Source: a virus
Length of the DNA stretch: 57,823 nt
Reading direction: 5' to 3' (one strand)
IMG/VR virus record: IMGVR_UViG_3300034106_003862
Location: 1 to 57,823 of that record
Positions 47,188 to 56,789 of this stretch are shown here, in pieces. How positions within the stretch are numbered: position 1 is the stretch's first letter; each line of letters starts with the position of its first letter. A program made the position numbers and the translations under genes. Below the pieces are notes generated by a model, which was given only the letters and a program-made list of their open reading frames with translations, was not told the origin of the DNA and ran no database searches.

Positions 47188-48971
47188 TAGGGTGCGGTGT
47201 CGCAGGGCGTTGGGTTGTCGAGGAGGCCGGTACGAACGGGCTTCGCTGTATCCACTTCTTCCACTTGGCCAGCCTGAGCCCCGACTCCGCTCTCGTCAAA
47301 CGTTCTGGCGAAGATGCGGTAGGACCGCAGAGCGGCCTTGCCGGACCAGACGATGAGCAAGGAAAACGCCCGATCGTGCCGGTCGGGGAACGGGGACTCG
47401 ATGCCGCAGATGCTGCCCTCCTGACGGTCGTTGAGGATTTCCGTCGTGCGAACCAGACGGGCCTGCGGACGGTAGGCAAAGAGCTGGGTGTCCAGCGTGA
47501 TCTGCTTGTCGTAGGTGATGTTGCCCTCGGGGGCCACGAATCGGTAGACGGTCAGCTCCTTGTAGTTGCCGCGCATGCCCGCCCAGTACACCTTCACGTC
47601 CAGAGTGCCCTGAATCTCGGTGAATTCGAGTTCAGCGAACCGGAACGTCTTGATGTCGAGCCCCTGAGCCATCTCGCCGAAGTTGGCGTGGCTCTTGGTC
47701 TCGACGTAGCAGGTGATGGGCTGGCCGTTGTCCTGACGGGTCGGGATGAAGGCTTCCCAGAGTCGGTTGACGCCGTCGTAGTCCACGGAGACGTGGAAGA
47801 CGCGCTGGACGCCGTTAACGGCTCCCACGCTCCACTGCACGGGCCGCGTGCCCGTCCAGACGCCGTTCCAAGCCGCCGGGGAGCCCGTGTTGAGCTTCTC
47901 CGCAGGCGACTGGTCCATCACCCACGTGTGGCGATTGAAGAGGTCGCCGGAGGGCACGGAGAAGAGGACGTAGTTCTCGAACGAGATCGCGGCCACCCGC
48001 TCGATGTTCGGCGATAGGTTGCCCTTCGAGACGGCCATCTCGGTGTCTCGGTACAAAAGCTCGCTGGAGATGCGGCTCTGGGCAGCAGCGTTGAGGGACG
48101 TGACGCCCGTCATCGTCATCCACCAGAGTTGACCGTACTGAGTCGTGATCGCACGGCCCGACACGCACCCAACCTGAGGGAAGAGAACGCGCTGGAAGTT
48201 GTTCGTGGTCTTCCACGTCTCTCGGTCGCGGATATTCGACTGGAAGATCGAGGTCGTGTTCTGAGTGAACACGAGGAGCTGGGGAACGTCCGTGGACGTG
48301 ATCTCAGCGAGGCCCGTGATGATGTCGGGGAGGCGAAAGCTGCCGCCCTCGGACAGGTACTCGGTCTCGGTGAAACGGAGCGGGTCCGCGATGTCGCTCG
48401 CGAACAGCTCGTTGTCCCGGCCCACCCAGAGTCGGTCACCGGACCACTTCATCCACGTGCCCAGCGGCGTCTCGCTCGCCAGCGGGTTCAGGTGACGGCT
48501 GATCGAACCGTCCCAGTAAGCCGCTGGCGTACGACCGTCCTGCATGATCAGCACGTCGTACGGGTCAACGATCGATAGCGTGCCGTCCACGTTCTGCTGC
48601 ACCGACTTCGTGGCCTTCTCGAAGACGACGATGTCGGAGCCGGTGAAGAACTGAACGTTCGGGAGCTGCGTGTAGGTCGTGAACGGGTACGCGGAAGTGT
48701 ACACCTTGCCAGCGACCGCCACAACGTGGTGCCACGCGCCGCCGGTCGGACGGAAGAGCGTGTAACCCTGCAAACGCCCCGGGGGCAGCTCGAAGACGCA
48801 GTTGTACCCGGGCCGCGTCTTGAGGACGCCGCCACGGTTGGTGACGTTCATCGCGGAACGGTACACCGTGTCTTCGAGGAAGGCCGGGTCCAGCGACGAG
48901 TCCATGCCGCTGACCCAGAAAGCGGAGCCAGCAGCGCCCAGACCACCTCGGATTAGATTCGGAGGAATCAT
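47187..48971 (-). CDS. Tail nozzle / tubular-protein-B-like protein
   Basis: A 594-residue, beta-rich protein with the blade pattern of a beta propeller (WHHVVAVAGKVYTSAYPFTT, AYWDGSISRHLNPLASETPL, WSGDRLWVGRDNELFASDI). It follows the tubular-adaptor-like gene, as tail tubular A and B proteins do in podoviruses, and the N-terminal RSAMNVTNRGGVLKTRPGY fits phage nozzle and stabilisation proteins. It would form the tip of the short tail. Overlaps both neighbours (ATGA upstream, TAATG downstream). Confidence 0.75.
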   Translation of the reverse strand: MIPPNLIRGGLGAAGSAFWVSGMDSSLDPAFLEDTVYRSAMNVTNRGGVLKTRPGYNCVFELPPGRLQGYTLFRPTGGAWHHVVAVAGKVYTSAYPFTTYTQLPNVQFFTGSDIVVFEKATKSVQQNVDGTLSIVDPYDVLIMQDGRTPAAYWDGSISRHLNPLASETPLGTWMKWSGDRLWVGRDNELFASDIADPLRFTETEYLSEGGSFRLPDIITGLAEITSTDVPQLLVFTQNTTSIFQSNIRDRETWKTTNNFQRVLFPQVGCVSGRAITTQYGQLWWMTMTGVTSLNAAAQSRISSELLYRDTEMAVSKGNLSPNIERVAAISFENYVLFSVPSGDLFNRHTWVMDQSPAEKLNTGSPAAWNGVWTGTRPVQWSVGAVNGVQRVFHVSVDYDGVNRLWEAFIPTRQDNGQPITCYVETKSHANFGEMAQGLDIKTFRFAELEFTEIQGTLDVKVYWAGMRGNYKELTVYRFVAPEGNITYDKQITLDTQLFAYRPQARLVRTTEILNDRQEGSICGIESPFPDRHDRAFSLLIVWSGKAALRSYRIFARTFDESGVGAQAGQVEEVDTAKPVRTGLLDNPTPCDTAP

Positions 48972-49918
48972 TCGAGGCGGTTGTAGGCGGCGGCGATGTT
49001 CGGTCCGCGCACCTGAACTTCAGGGGTCGTGACGGGGTTGCGTGAGAGCTGCTCTTTCGTGATGAAATCGATGGCCCGGGCCAGATACTTTTCCCCGTCG
49101 TCGAGCTGATCGTCTTCCATCTTCTGGGTGCCCTTGAGCGCCATCAGGATGGCGAACGGGCTGTGGAGCGGGATGATGTCGTTCATCGACTTCAGCTTGA
49201 AGACGCGGCGACGGTAAATCACGCGGACCCATCCGCAGTTGCGGGAGAGCTTGATGCGACGGTAGGAGGGTTCGGTCTCGTCCGGCGCGTAGTCGCCGAG
49301 GAGGACGCCTGTGTTGACCCCGATGTCGAACGAGGTGAGCCGGATGTACCCCTGCGTGACGCTCTTGCGGACTCGGGTGATGCGGCTGAAGATTTGCTGG
49401 TCCGGGTTCGGCACCGCGTATCCAAACACCGTGGGCACCGGGCAACCGTCCACCATCTCGCCACACACTTCCGTGCGAATCCAGCGGTTCTGCTCGTCGT
49501 ACCCGTACACCCACAGCTCGGCGTTCGTGTCTTCGGAGTTTTCCAAGAACGCGATGAACTGCACCGGGTTCGGGGGGTCGTAGAACAGGGGCACGTCGCC
49601 CTTGTCGTCCCAGACGTAGGAACAGGTCTCGTGGCAGTCGTCGCCGGGGCCGTTCAGGTGGAACGAAAAGTAGCGGTTCCGGGCCTGCGCGGGCGTGCCG
49701 CCGATGTTGATCGCGAGCGGCGTCTCCACCTCACGGGGCAGCGTGATGCAGGTCTGGCACGGGTGAGTGCAGATGTCCACGACGCCGACGAGCGGGTCCC
49801 AGTCGGACTCGTTTGCCAGCAGCTCGACGACGTAGTTCAGTCGGTTGAACAGCGTCGCGTCATCGCAGTTGGCGAGGATGCGCTTGGCGTCTGAAGCGAT
49901 GTCAGCGACGGTGAACAT
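48968..49918 (-). CDS. Tail tubular-protein-A-like adaptor
   Basis: A 316-residue protein with the plan of podovirus adaptors: an N-terminal helical part (VADIASDAKRILANCDDATLFNRLNYVVELL, given here in outline), a central beta part and a helical C-terminus (HSPFAILMALKGTQKMEDDQ and DDGEKYLARAIDFI). It would sit between portal and nozzle. It has an unusual number of cysteines (CTHPCQTC, DDCHETC, VCGEMVDGC), perhaps a metal site or disulfides. Overlaps the nozzle gene by ATGA. Confidence 0.7.
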   Translation of the reverse strand: MFTVADIASDAKRILANCDDATLFNRLNYVVELLANESDWDPLVGVVDICTHPCQTCITLPREVETPLAINIGGTPAQARNRYFSFHLNGPGDDCHETCSYVWDDKGDVPLFYDPPNPVQFIAFLENSEDTNAELWVYGYDEQNRWIRTEVCGEMVDGCPVPTVFGYAVPNPDQQIFSRITRVRKSVTQGYIRLTSFDIGVNTGVLLGDYAPDETEPSYRRIKLSRNCGWVRVIYRRRVFKLKSMNDIIPLHSPFAILMALKGTQKMEDDQLDDGEKYLARAIDFITKEQLSRNPVTTPEVQVRGPNIAAAYNRLE

Positions 49919-50286
49919 TAGTACTTGTCGGGGTTGTCGTCTTCGGACTCGTCGATCATGTCCTCGTCTTCGAGGTCTTCCATGAGGGACTCCATCGCGT
50001 CCTCGGCGTCCATCTCCTCGTCGTACTCGGACTCGTTGTTCTCCGCGTCCTTGCCCTCGCAGTCGCAGATGTCCGTGATCGTCTTGAGCACGAGTTCGAC
50101 GGAGGTGCTTTCCCCGCTGCGGTCCTCCTTCTCGATCTTCGCAATGCGGGAGAACCGAAAGCGGATTTCACCCTCCTCGGGGATGTCTACGTCGGTGAGG
50201 CCATCGAGCCAGAGACGGGGGAACTTGTCCGGCCCGCCGAAAGGCATGGGCACGAAGTCTTCGCGTTTGAGGGAGACGGGTTTCAT
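49918..50286 (-). CDS. Small protein with a highly acidic tail
   Basis: A 122-residue protein. Residues 1-75 look like a small beta domain (FPRLWLDGLTDVDIPEEGEI, FRFSRIAKIEKEDRS). Residues 80-122 are almost all D/E/M/S/N, a polyacidic tail. It sits between fibre and adaptor genes and could be an assembly chaperone that masks a basic surface. No family recognised. Confidence 0.6.
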   Translation of the reverse strand: MKPVSLKREDFVPMPFGGPDKFPRLWLDGLTDVDIPEEGEIRFRFSRIAKIEKEDRSGESTSVELVLKTITDICDCEGKDAENNESEYDEEMDAEDAMESLMEDLEDEDMIDESEDDNPDKY

Positions 50287-50288
50287 GG

Positions 50289-53200
50289 TCAGAGCTTGGC
50301 GTTGAGTTCCTTGATGGCGGCGAGCAGGTAGACGGACAGCTTGGCGTAGTTTACAGCCGGACGGCCCTGCTCGTCGCGGGCCACAAGCTGCGGGAAGAGC
50401 TTCTCCACGTCCTCGGCGATGAGACCGACATCGTGCTTGCCCGCCTTGAAGGGGGAGTCGCTCTTCCAGTCAAAGTCAACCGGGACGAGCTGGACGACCT
50501 TGTCGAGGGCACCGGTGATCGGGACGTCGTTCTCCTTGAACTGGCGGGACGAGAACGTCGTGAAGTCGCCGTACCCGAATCCGGTGACGGTGATGTTGGT
50601 GGAGAAGATGTCCCCGCCGCCGGATACGTCCGCAAGAACCTGCAGGTCGCCGTACATCTTGAGCGACTGCACGCCCGCAATCGGGGCGTTGCCTTCGATG
50701 AAAAAGCGCAGGTCGTTGCTGGAGTCCACGTCCATCGCCCAGTTGCCGACGACGCCCGTGGGCATCTCAAGGAAGATTTGGCCACCCTCGTTGCCCGTCG
50801 GCGGACGAATAAACAAGCACGCGTGGTCGATCTGTGACGCGGCCAGAAGGCCGCGCACCGTGAGATTGTTGAACTCGCCGTCGCCGTTGCCGCGGATGCG
50901 CCACCCAGACGTACCGGCGACGTAGTTGTCCGAGCGCAGGATCGAGGACGCGGAGTTCGACAGGATGATCTCCTGCGCCGCGATGGTGCCCGAGACGAGC
51001 TTGCCCGCGCTTACCGAAGCGATCTGGCTGTCGGTCAACGCGCCGACCGTGATCGTGGCCGCGTTGACGGACTGAATCTGGCTGGAGTTGAGCGTGCCAG
51101 CGATGCTGCCCGCGCTTACGGAGCCGATCTGGGTCGCCGTGATCGTGCCCGTGATCGTCGCCGCGTTGACGGATGTGATCTGAGTGGCCGTGATGCCGCC
51201 GCTGATGAGATTCGCCGCAATGCTGCCGGTGATCGCGGACCCGTTCACCGAGGTAATCTGGGTCGCCGTGATACCACCCGTGATGCTGGTCGCGCTGACC
51301 GACGAAATCTGGGACGACGAGATGCCGCCCGTGATCGAGGTCGCGTTGACGGAGGTGATCTGGGACGAGGTAATGCCCCCAACGAGGCTCGTGGCGTTCA
51401 CCGAAGCGATCTGGGACGCCGTAATCGTGCCCGTGATGGCCGAGGCACTCACCGAACCGATCTGAGACGACGAAATGCTGCCCGTGATGGACGACGCATT
51501 CACCGTGCTGATCTGATTCGCGATGATCAGGCCGACGATGGAGTTGGCGTTGACGCTCGCGATGTCGTTGGCCGTGAGCGTGCCGGTCACCGACGACGAG
51601 GAGGTCACCACCGTCCAAGTACCGCTGACGTTCTGGTAGAGCGTCTGGTTCGAGGTGTTGAGGACCAACGCGCCGACCGGGTAGTTGGCGTCCGGGAGCG
51701 ACGGCAGGGTGCTCAGGCGGCGGACAACCGAAATGTCGCTCGCGATGAGCCGCTGCGTGTTGAGAATCTGGTCCGTCAACTGGGCACCGACGATGACGCC
51801 CGTAATGGTTGACGCGGTTACCGAGCCGATCTGGCCCGCGGAGATGGACCCGACAATCGTCGTCGCGTTGACGTTGTTGATCTGGGACGCCGTGATGCCG
51901 CCGACGATGGTCGTGGCACTCACCGACCCAATCTGGGACGAAGAAATGAGTCCGACGATGGCCGAGGCGGACACCGATCCAATCTGTCCTGAAGAAATCG
52001 TGCCGATGATCGAGGACGCGCTGACCGACGAAATCTGGGACGAGTTGATCGCGCCCTGAATGACGCCCGCGTTCACGGAGCCGATCTGCGTGGACGAGAT
52101 GAGCCCTGAGATCGTGTTCGCGTTGACGGACCCGATCTGCCCCGCAGAGATGACGCCCGTGATGCTGGTCGCGTTGACGGAACCGATCTGGGTTGCGGTG
52201 ATGCTGCCGGAGATGGTTCCAGCACTGACGGAACCGATCTGTGAGGCCGTAATCGAGCCGACGATGCTCGTTGCGCTAACGGAACCGATCTGACCCGCAG
52301 AAATCGAGCCTACGATGCTGCCCGCGTTCACGGACGCAATCTGACCAGCGACCACCGAACCCGTGATCGAGGAGAAGGAGATTGATCCGACCGAGAAGTA
52401 CTGGGTCCAAGTGATCGGCGTGACGCCAATCGTGATTGTACCCGTGGTCGTAATGACGAACGAGGTGCTCGAATTCGTAGCACCGGCGTCCACGAAAACG
52501 TAGGTGCCGGTGACGAGTTCGCCGGTCACGTCAGCGTCGGAAGTACGAACCCAAGTACCGTTGCTTCCGGAGCCGAGCGTCTGGACCTCGTACACGCCGT
52601 TCTGCGACGGGGTGCTCTGGTCCTTGACGAGGACCCGGTCGTTGGGGGCCAGCGAAATCGTGTCCAGCGTGTCAGGCGCACCGCCCGTCAAGTTGATGTT
52701 GGAGCCGGTCGTGGCTACACGCACCGGGCTGAGGATCGACAGGCCCGCAGCGGCTGCGTCGGCGTAGGCTTTGGTCGCCGCGTCGTCAGGAAGCGTGGGG
52801 GCCGGGAGGGACTTGACGGCTGCGCCCGTGATCGTGCCGCCGCTGATCGAGCTGCCGCTGATGGACGCGCCCGTAATCGGGAGCGCACCAATCGAGCCGG
52901 ACGAAATCGTCGCGTTCGTGAAGTTGGAGTTCGAGATTGCGGCGTTCGTGATCGTGCCGCCGCTCACCGAGCCGTTGTTCAGCGAGGCACCCGTGATCGT
53001 CACCGCGCCCACCGTTCCCGACGAGATGGTCGCGCCGGTCAGCGTGGAGCCGGAGATCGTGGACGCTGCAATCGTCCCGCCCGTGATGGCGGGAGTCGCG
53101 AACGTGCCGTTCGTCACCGTCGGGCTGGTGATGATACCGCCCGTGAACGTGGACGTGGAGATCACCGCGCCGCTGATGTTCGGAGCGACGAGGTTCGCGG

Positions 53201-53633
53201 CGTTTAGCGTGAGACCCGTGATGACGGGGTTGACGATCTGAGCGTTCGTGATCGTGCCGCCCGTGATCGCCACGTTCGACGCGTTCTGAACCGCCATCGT
53301 CCCAAGGCCCATATTCGTGCGGGCCGTGGGGACGTTGGTGAGGTCAGAGAGGTTGTTCGAGCGGAGAAGAGCGTCCACCGGACCTCCGCCACCGCCGCCT
53401 CCGCCCATGCTGATGTCCTCCAGCACGCGGGAGAAGTAACACGCGAGGCCCTCACCTTCTTGGCGTGGGTAGCCCGGGATACCCTCGTCGAGGTTACACG
53501 GCAAAGTCCAAACGATGCTGCCGTCAACGCAGGTCTTCGTGACTTCACCGAAGAACTGCGTGACGAAGTTATCGACCGTGCTGGGCAGCGGCTCGTGCTC
53601 GGGGTCGCAGCTATTGTTGCAGGAGCAGGACAT
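50289..53633 (-). CDS. Long tail fibre with 17-residue repeats and an S74 chaperone domain
   Basis: 1114 residues. Residues 1-100 share an adaptor domain with the other fibre ([32 protein letters not shown]). Residues about 115-285 have short ITGA/SGGTI repeats. Two blocks of about eleven 17-residue units each (pattern QIGSVSATSIVGSITAS) fill most of 425-880, interrupted by a spacer. The end (about 1020-1114) is a peptidase S74 domain: SRQFKEND gives the Ser/Lys dyad, then DVGLIAEDVEKLFPQLV. It would trimerise, then cleave itself. Confidence 0.85.
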   Translation of the reverse strand: MSCSCNNSCDPEHEPLPSTVDNFVTQFFGEVTKTCVDGSIVWTLPCNLDEGIPGYPRQEGEGLACYFSRVLEDISMGGGGGGGGPVDALLRSNNLSDLTNVPTARTNMGLGTMAVQNASNVAITGGTITNAQIVNPVITGLTLNAANLVAPNISGAVISTSTFTGGIITSPTVTNGTFATPAITGGTIAASTISGSTLTGATISSGTVGAVTITGASLNNGSVSGGTITNAAISNSNFTNATISSGSIGALPITGASISGSSISGGTITGAAVKSLPAPTLPDDAATKAYADAAAAGLSILSPVRVATTGSNINLTGGAPDTLDTISLAPNDRVLVKDQSTPSQNGVYEVQTLGSGSNGTWVRTSDADVTGELVTGTYVFVDAGATNSSTSFVITTTGTITIGVTPITWTQYFSVGSISFSSITGSVVAGQIASVNAGSIVGSISAGQIGSVSATSIVGSITASQIGSVSAGTISGSITATQIGSVNATSITGVISAGQIGSVNANTISGLISSTQIGSVNAGVIQGAINSSQISSVSASSIIGTISSGQIGSVSASAIVGLISSSQIGSVSATTIVGGITASQINNVNATTIVGSISAGQIGSVTASTITGVIVGAQLTDQILNTQRLIASDISVVRRLSTLPSLPDANYPVGALVLNTSNQTLYQNVSGTWTVVTSSSSVTGTLTANDIASVNANSIVGLIIANQISTVNASSITGSISSSQIGSVSASAITGTITASQIASVNATSLVGGITSSQITSVNATSITGGISSSQISSVSATSITGGITATQITSVNGSAITGSIAANLISGGITATQITSVNAATITGTITATQIGSVSAGSIAGTLNSSQIQSVNAATITVGALTDSQIASVSAGKLVSGTIAAQEIILSNSASSILRSDNYVAGTSGWRIRGNGDGEFNNLTVRGLLAASQIDHACLFIRPPTGNEGGQIFLEMPTGVVGNWAMDVDSSNDLRFFIEGNAPIAGVQSLKMYGDLQVLADVSGGGDIFSTNITVTGFGYGDFTTFSSRQFKENDVPITGALDKVVQLVPVDFDWKSDSPFKAGKHDVGLIAEDVEKLFPQLVARDEQGRPAVNYAKLSVYLLAAIKELNAKL
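50990..52380 (-). repeat. Two arrays of 51-base repeats in the fibre gene
   Basis: About 22 diverged 51-base units encode 17-residue strands-and-turns of the fibre shaft. The two blocks are separated by a non-repeat segment near 51600-51790. The codon pattern (GATCTGG and TCTGGGACG in the plus strand) recurs with variation, so the array has expanded by duplication and then drifted. Confidence 0.8.
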
Positions 53634-53636
53634 GGG

Positions 53637-56600
53637 TTAGTAAGAGCCGGGGTTGACGGACAGGCTGATGCGGTACGGGTTTGCCGGAAGGTTCGTAGAG
53701 TCGAGCGTGTAGATCGTGATTCTCGCGGTCGTCTTCGAGTTCGCCCCATCAGCGAAGTTGTACATGAGGCCGATGTTAGGAGCGTAGCTGGCAAGCGTCG
53801 CCGTAATCGCGGGACACTTACGCCCAAGGGCAGCGCGTGAAATGTCCACGCTGAACGTCTCAAACGGTGAACCGCCCGTCGTCGTGATAACAGCGGAGAT
53901 GTTCAGGGCCTGACCAACGAAGTTGTTCGAGAATCCTCCGAGCACCGTGGAATTGTCCACGTTGATCAGCGGATATTGATTCTCGCGGGTATTGTCTGTC
54001 GCGATGTTGTACTGCGTAGCCGTACCAAACTCAAATGCCGTCGGGCTTGAGCCATCTCCACCTTGACGGATTTGATTACCCGTAAAGGTGCTGTTGGTCG
54101 AGATGCCCGTCACCTTGACCCCTACTGAGACTGGGCCAAACAAGCCGTTGCCTGTGCAGGTGCCCTCGTAGGAGCCGTCGAGGTAGATGATGTTTGCTGC
54201 ACCGTCCGATGCGATGAAGAGGTTGGACGTGATGAGGAACGAGGCGACGTTCTCCAAACGAATTGCGGCGGTATTCGCAGCACCACGAGCGTCGATGTGG
54301 CTGTTGACGATACCGAACAGGGGCATTCTTCCGACCTGATAACGACCTGCCCAGTCAAGCCCCGCTGAGTTCCAGTTTGAGTTGGGGTTGGCTTTGATGT
54401 GCACGCCCATCTTCACGGGAACCATGTACACCTGACTGAGAATGATGCCCTCGTTGTTCTGGTTGCTGGAAGACGTGCTGCTGTTGACGTTAGCCAGACC
54501 AATGCTCCAGAAGTTGAGCTGGGAGTTGGTCAGCGAGAAGTTCACCGAAACACCGGTGATGTCGATACCGGTGCCGGTAAGACTCGCATCGCTCTGGGGG
54601 TTTCCGGAGAAGTAGCACTGATCAACGACGGTGTTCCACGCCTCGTTGATCTGGAGACCGTTCGCCCAGTAGAGCGAAGTCGTCGGGCTCTCGAACGAGA
54701 CTCGGTACAGACGTGACCCGGGCTTCTGGTGATAGCTCGTCGAGGTTCCGTAATCGATTCGGATCGCACGACCGCACACGGCATCAGCACGAAGAGTGAG
54801 GTCACGAAATTCAACCGCACGGTTGACTGAAACTGCCGCGCTTGCCCCCGTCAACGTAACGACGAACCCGTTCGCGCTGGAGGTCGCCTGAGCAATGACG
54901 CTCACGCCCATCCCATCGCCTCGGAATGACAGGTTGAAAAACGTGCTGTCGGTAGGAGCCGTTACGGTGATCGCTGACGTGATGCGGTACGTTCCACGCG
55001 GGAAATACACCACAGCACGAACGACCGAGTTCGCCCCGTCGCTAATCGCTACGCGGGCTGCGGTGATCGCGGCGTTGATCGCCGTCGTGTCGTCCGAGGT
55101 GCCGTTGCCGACGGCACCGTAGTCACGCACGTTGAAGAGCGGGTCATCGCTCCAAACCGTGTCGTAGGCCGTCGCGCTGCTCTTCTTGAGGAACGCGGCC
55201 TTGTTGCCCCCAGCGGGGAATCCGAGACCGGCGGGGCCAGTGAAGCCCGTGGGACCAGTGGGGCCGGTAACATTCGAGGCTGCACCCTGCGGGCCGGTGA
55301 AGCCCGTCGGGCCGGTAAAGCCGGTGGGGCCGGTGACGTTGGACGCCGCACCCTGCGGGCCAGTGAATCCGGTGGGGCCGGTCGCGCCAGTCGCGCCAGC
55401 CGTTCCCGCTGCGCCCGTGAATCCCGTCGGACCGGTCGGGCCAGTGAAGCCCGTAGGGCCGACGTTACCGATGCCGCCGTTCGGTCCGGTCGGACCAGTG
55501 AAGCCGGTGGCTCCAGTAGGGCCAGCCACGCCCTGTGGACCTGTAAACCCAGTTGCGCCCGTCGGGCCAACGGAGCCAGCAGGACCAGTGAATCCAGTCG
55601 GGCCGGTGACGGTGGACGCCGCGCCTTGCGGGCCAGTAAAGCCCGTAGGGCCGGTAGGACCAGTTGCGCCAGCCGGGCCGGGCACGGTTGAGGCCGGGCC
55701 TGCGGGGCCAGTGAATCCAGTCGCGCCCGTAGGTCCGGTCGGGCCGGTGACGTTGGACGCCGCACCCTGCGGGCCCGTGGGGCCAGTGAAACCCGTTGCG
55801 CCTTGCGGGCCAGTGAAGCCCGTCGGTCCAGTTGCACCTGCCGTGCCTTGCGGGCCAGTGAAACCCGTTGCGCCTTGTGGGCCAGTGAAGCCCGTCGGTC
55901 CAGTTGCACCTGCCGTGCCTTGCGGGCCAGTGAAACCCGTTGCGCCTTGTGGGCCAGTAAACCCAGTAAAGCCCGTGGCTCCCGTCGCCCCAGCAGGACC
56001 AGTTGGACCTTGGATCGGGCCGACGTTGTTCCACGTGCTTCCGTCCCAGACGTAGCCATCGCCGTCGGCCAAGACGACGTAGAGGTCGCCGGGGGTTGCC
56101 CCGCCCGGCAAATCGCCCACGGTGGCAACAGAACCCTTCAGAACAACGCTCGTGCCGGGGGAACCCGCTGGGCCGGTAAATCCGGTCGGGCCAGTGAATC
56201 CTGTGGGGCCCGTGACATTGGACGCCGCGCCCGTCGGGCCGGTGGGGCCAGTTGCGCCAGCCGTGCCTGCCGGGCCCGTTGGACCAGTGGCTCCTGCGGT
56301 TCCAGCACTTCCAGAAGGCCCAGTGTAACCCGTGTAGCCCGTGTACCCCGTGTAACCCGTGCCGCCTCCACCACCGCCGCCCCCGCCTGCAACGGCGTCA
56401 ACGTACCCCTTGGTCGCTGCGTCGTTCGCGTTGATCGGGTACGGGAGACCCGTGATCGATCCGCCCGTGATGATGACTCCGTTGGCGTTCTGGAACGCCA
56501 TCGTGCCGAGCATGCCGTACTGCACGAACAGGTCGTTCAGGACCCGCTTGAAGTAACAAGCCAAGCCCTCGCCCTCTTGGCGTGGATACCCCGGGATTCC

Positions 56601-56768
56601 GGTCTCTAGATTACACGGGAGCGACCAAACGATCTGTCCGTCAACGCACGTCTTCGTTACCTCCCCAAAAAACTGCGTGATGAAGTTGTCGAGTGCGCTC
56701 GGGAGCGGCTCGTGGTCCGGGTCGCACGAGGCGCTGGGGCAGGAATTGCTGGGGGGCGTGCAGGACAT
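53637..56768 (-). CDS. Tail fibre/spike with collagen-like shaft and pectate-lyase-like domain
   Basis: 1043 residues. Residues 1-95 are the adaptor domain shared with the next fibre ([19 protein letters not shown]). A poly-Gly stretch (about 128-140) leads to a collagen-like shaft of G-P-T/G-F-T/G-A-T triplets to about 515. From about 544 the right-handed beta-helix pattern begins ([20 protein letters not shown]), as in phage depolymerases and pectate lyase 3-like proteins. It would bind and perhaps degrade a surface sugar. A late motif 11 bases upstream starts the fibre operon. Confidence 0.85.
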   Translation of the reverse strand: MSCTPPSNSCPSASCDPDHEPLPSALDNFITQFFGEVTKTCVDGQIVWSLPCNLETGIPGYPRQEGEGLACYFKRVLNDLFVQYGMLGTMAFQNANGVIITGGSITGLPYPINANDAATKGYVDAVAGGGGGGGGGTGYTGYTGYTGYTGPSGSAGTAGATGPTGPAGTAGATGPTGPTGAASNVTGPTGFTGPTGFTGPAGSPGTSVVLKGSVATVGDLPGGATPGDLYVVLADGDGYVWDGSTWNNVGPIQGPTGPAGATGATGFTGFTGPQGATGFTGPQGTAGATGPTGFTGPQGATGFTGPQGTAGATGPTGFTGPQGATGFTGPTGPQGAASNVTGPTGPTGATGFTGPAGPASTVPGPAGATGPTGPTGFTGPQGAASTVTGPTGFTGPAGSVGPTGATGFTGPQGVAGPTGATGFTGPTGPNGGIGNVGPTGFTGPTGPTGFTGAAGTAGATGATGPTGFTGPQGAASNVTGPTGFTGPTGFTGPQGAASNVTGPTGPTGFTGPAGLGFPAGGNKAAFLKKSSATAYDTVWSDDPLFNVRDYGAVGNGTSDDTTAINAAITAARVAISDGANSVVRAVVYFPRGTYRITSAITVTAPTDSTFFNLSFRGDGMGVSVIAQATSSANGFVVTLTGASAAVSVNRAVEFRDLTLRADAVCGRAIRIDYGTSTSYHQKPGSRLYRVSFESPTTSLYWANGLQINEAWNTVVDQCYFSGNPQSDASLTGTGIDITGVSVNFSLTNSQLNFWSIGLANVNSSTSSSNQNNEGIILSQVYMVPVKMGVHIKANPNSNWNSAGLDWAGRYQVGRMPLFGIVNSHIDARGAANTAAIRLENVASFLITSNLFIASDGAANIIYLDGSYEGTCTGNGLFGPVSVGVKVTGISTNSTFTGNQIRQGGDGSSPTAFEFGTATQYNIATDNTRENQYPLINVDNSTVLGGFSNNFVGQALNISAVITTTGGSPFETFSVDISRAALGRKCPAITATLASYAPNIGLMYNFADGANSKTTARITIYTLDSTNLPANPYRISLSVNPGSY
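55220..56360 (-). repeat. Collagen-like Gly-X-Y repeat, with nearly identical 72-base units
   Basis: Glycine triplets run for about 380 residues. At 55791-55975 a 72-base unit (24 residues, [20 protein letters not shown] plus four) is repeated about 2.5 times with almost no change, so these copies are recent. Such arrays change length by slippage or recombination. They also leave an open frame on the plus strand that is not a gene. Confidence 0.85.
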
Positions 56769-56779
56769 GGTGCTCTCTA

Positions 56780-56789
56780 AGTATACGAC
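56780..56789 (-). promoter_or_regulatory. Late-type promoter motif GTCGTATACT before the fibre operon
   Basis: The motif begins on the last base of the TAG stop of the glycosyltransferase. TATACT is followed by TAGAGAGCACC and the fibre ATG, an 11-base gap, leaving a very short leader with only a weak GAGAG. Confidence 0.6.

Noticed and set aside
55791-55975. Regular repeats resembling a CRISPR array
   Set aside because: The units are contiguous in-frame collagen triplets with no spacers; the same holds for the 51-base units of the other fibre.
55186-56055. Plus-strand open frame made of G-P-V-K-P-V repeats
   Set aside because: It is the complementary reading of the collagen-like shaft of the fibre; the repeat makes all frames open.
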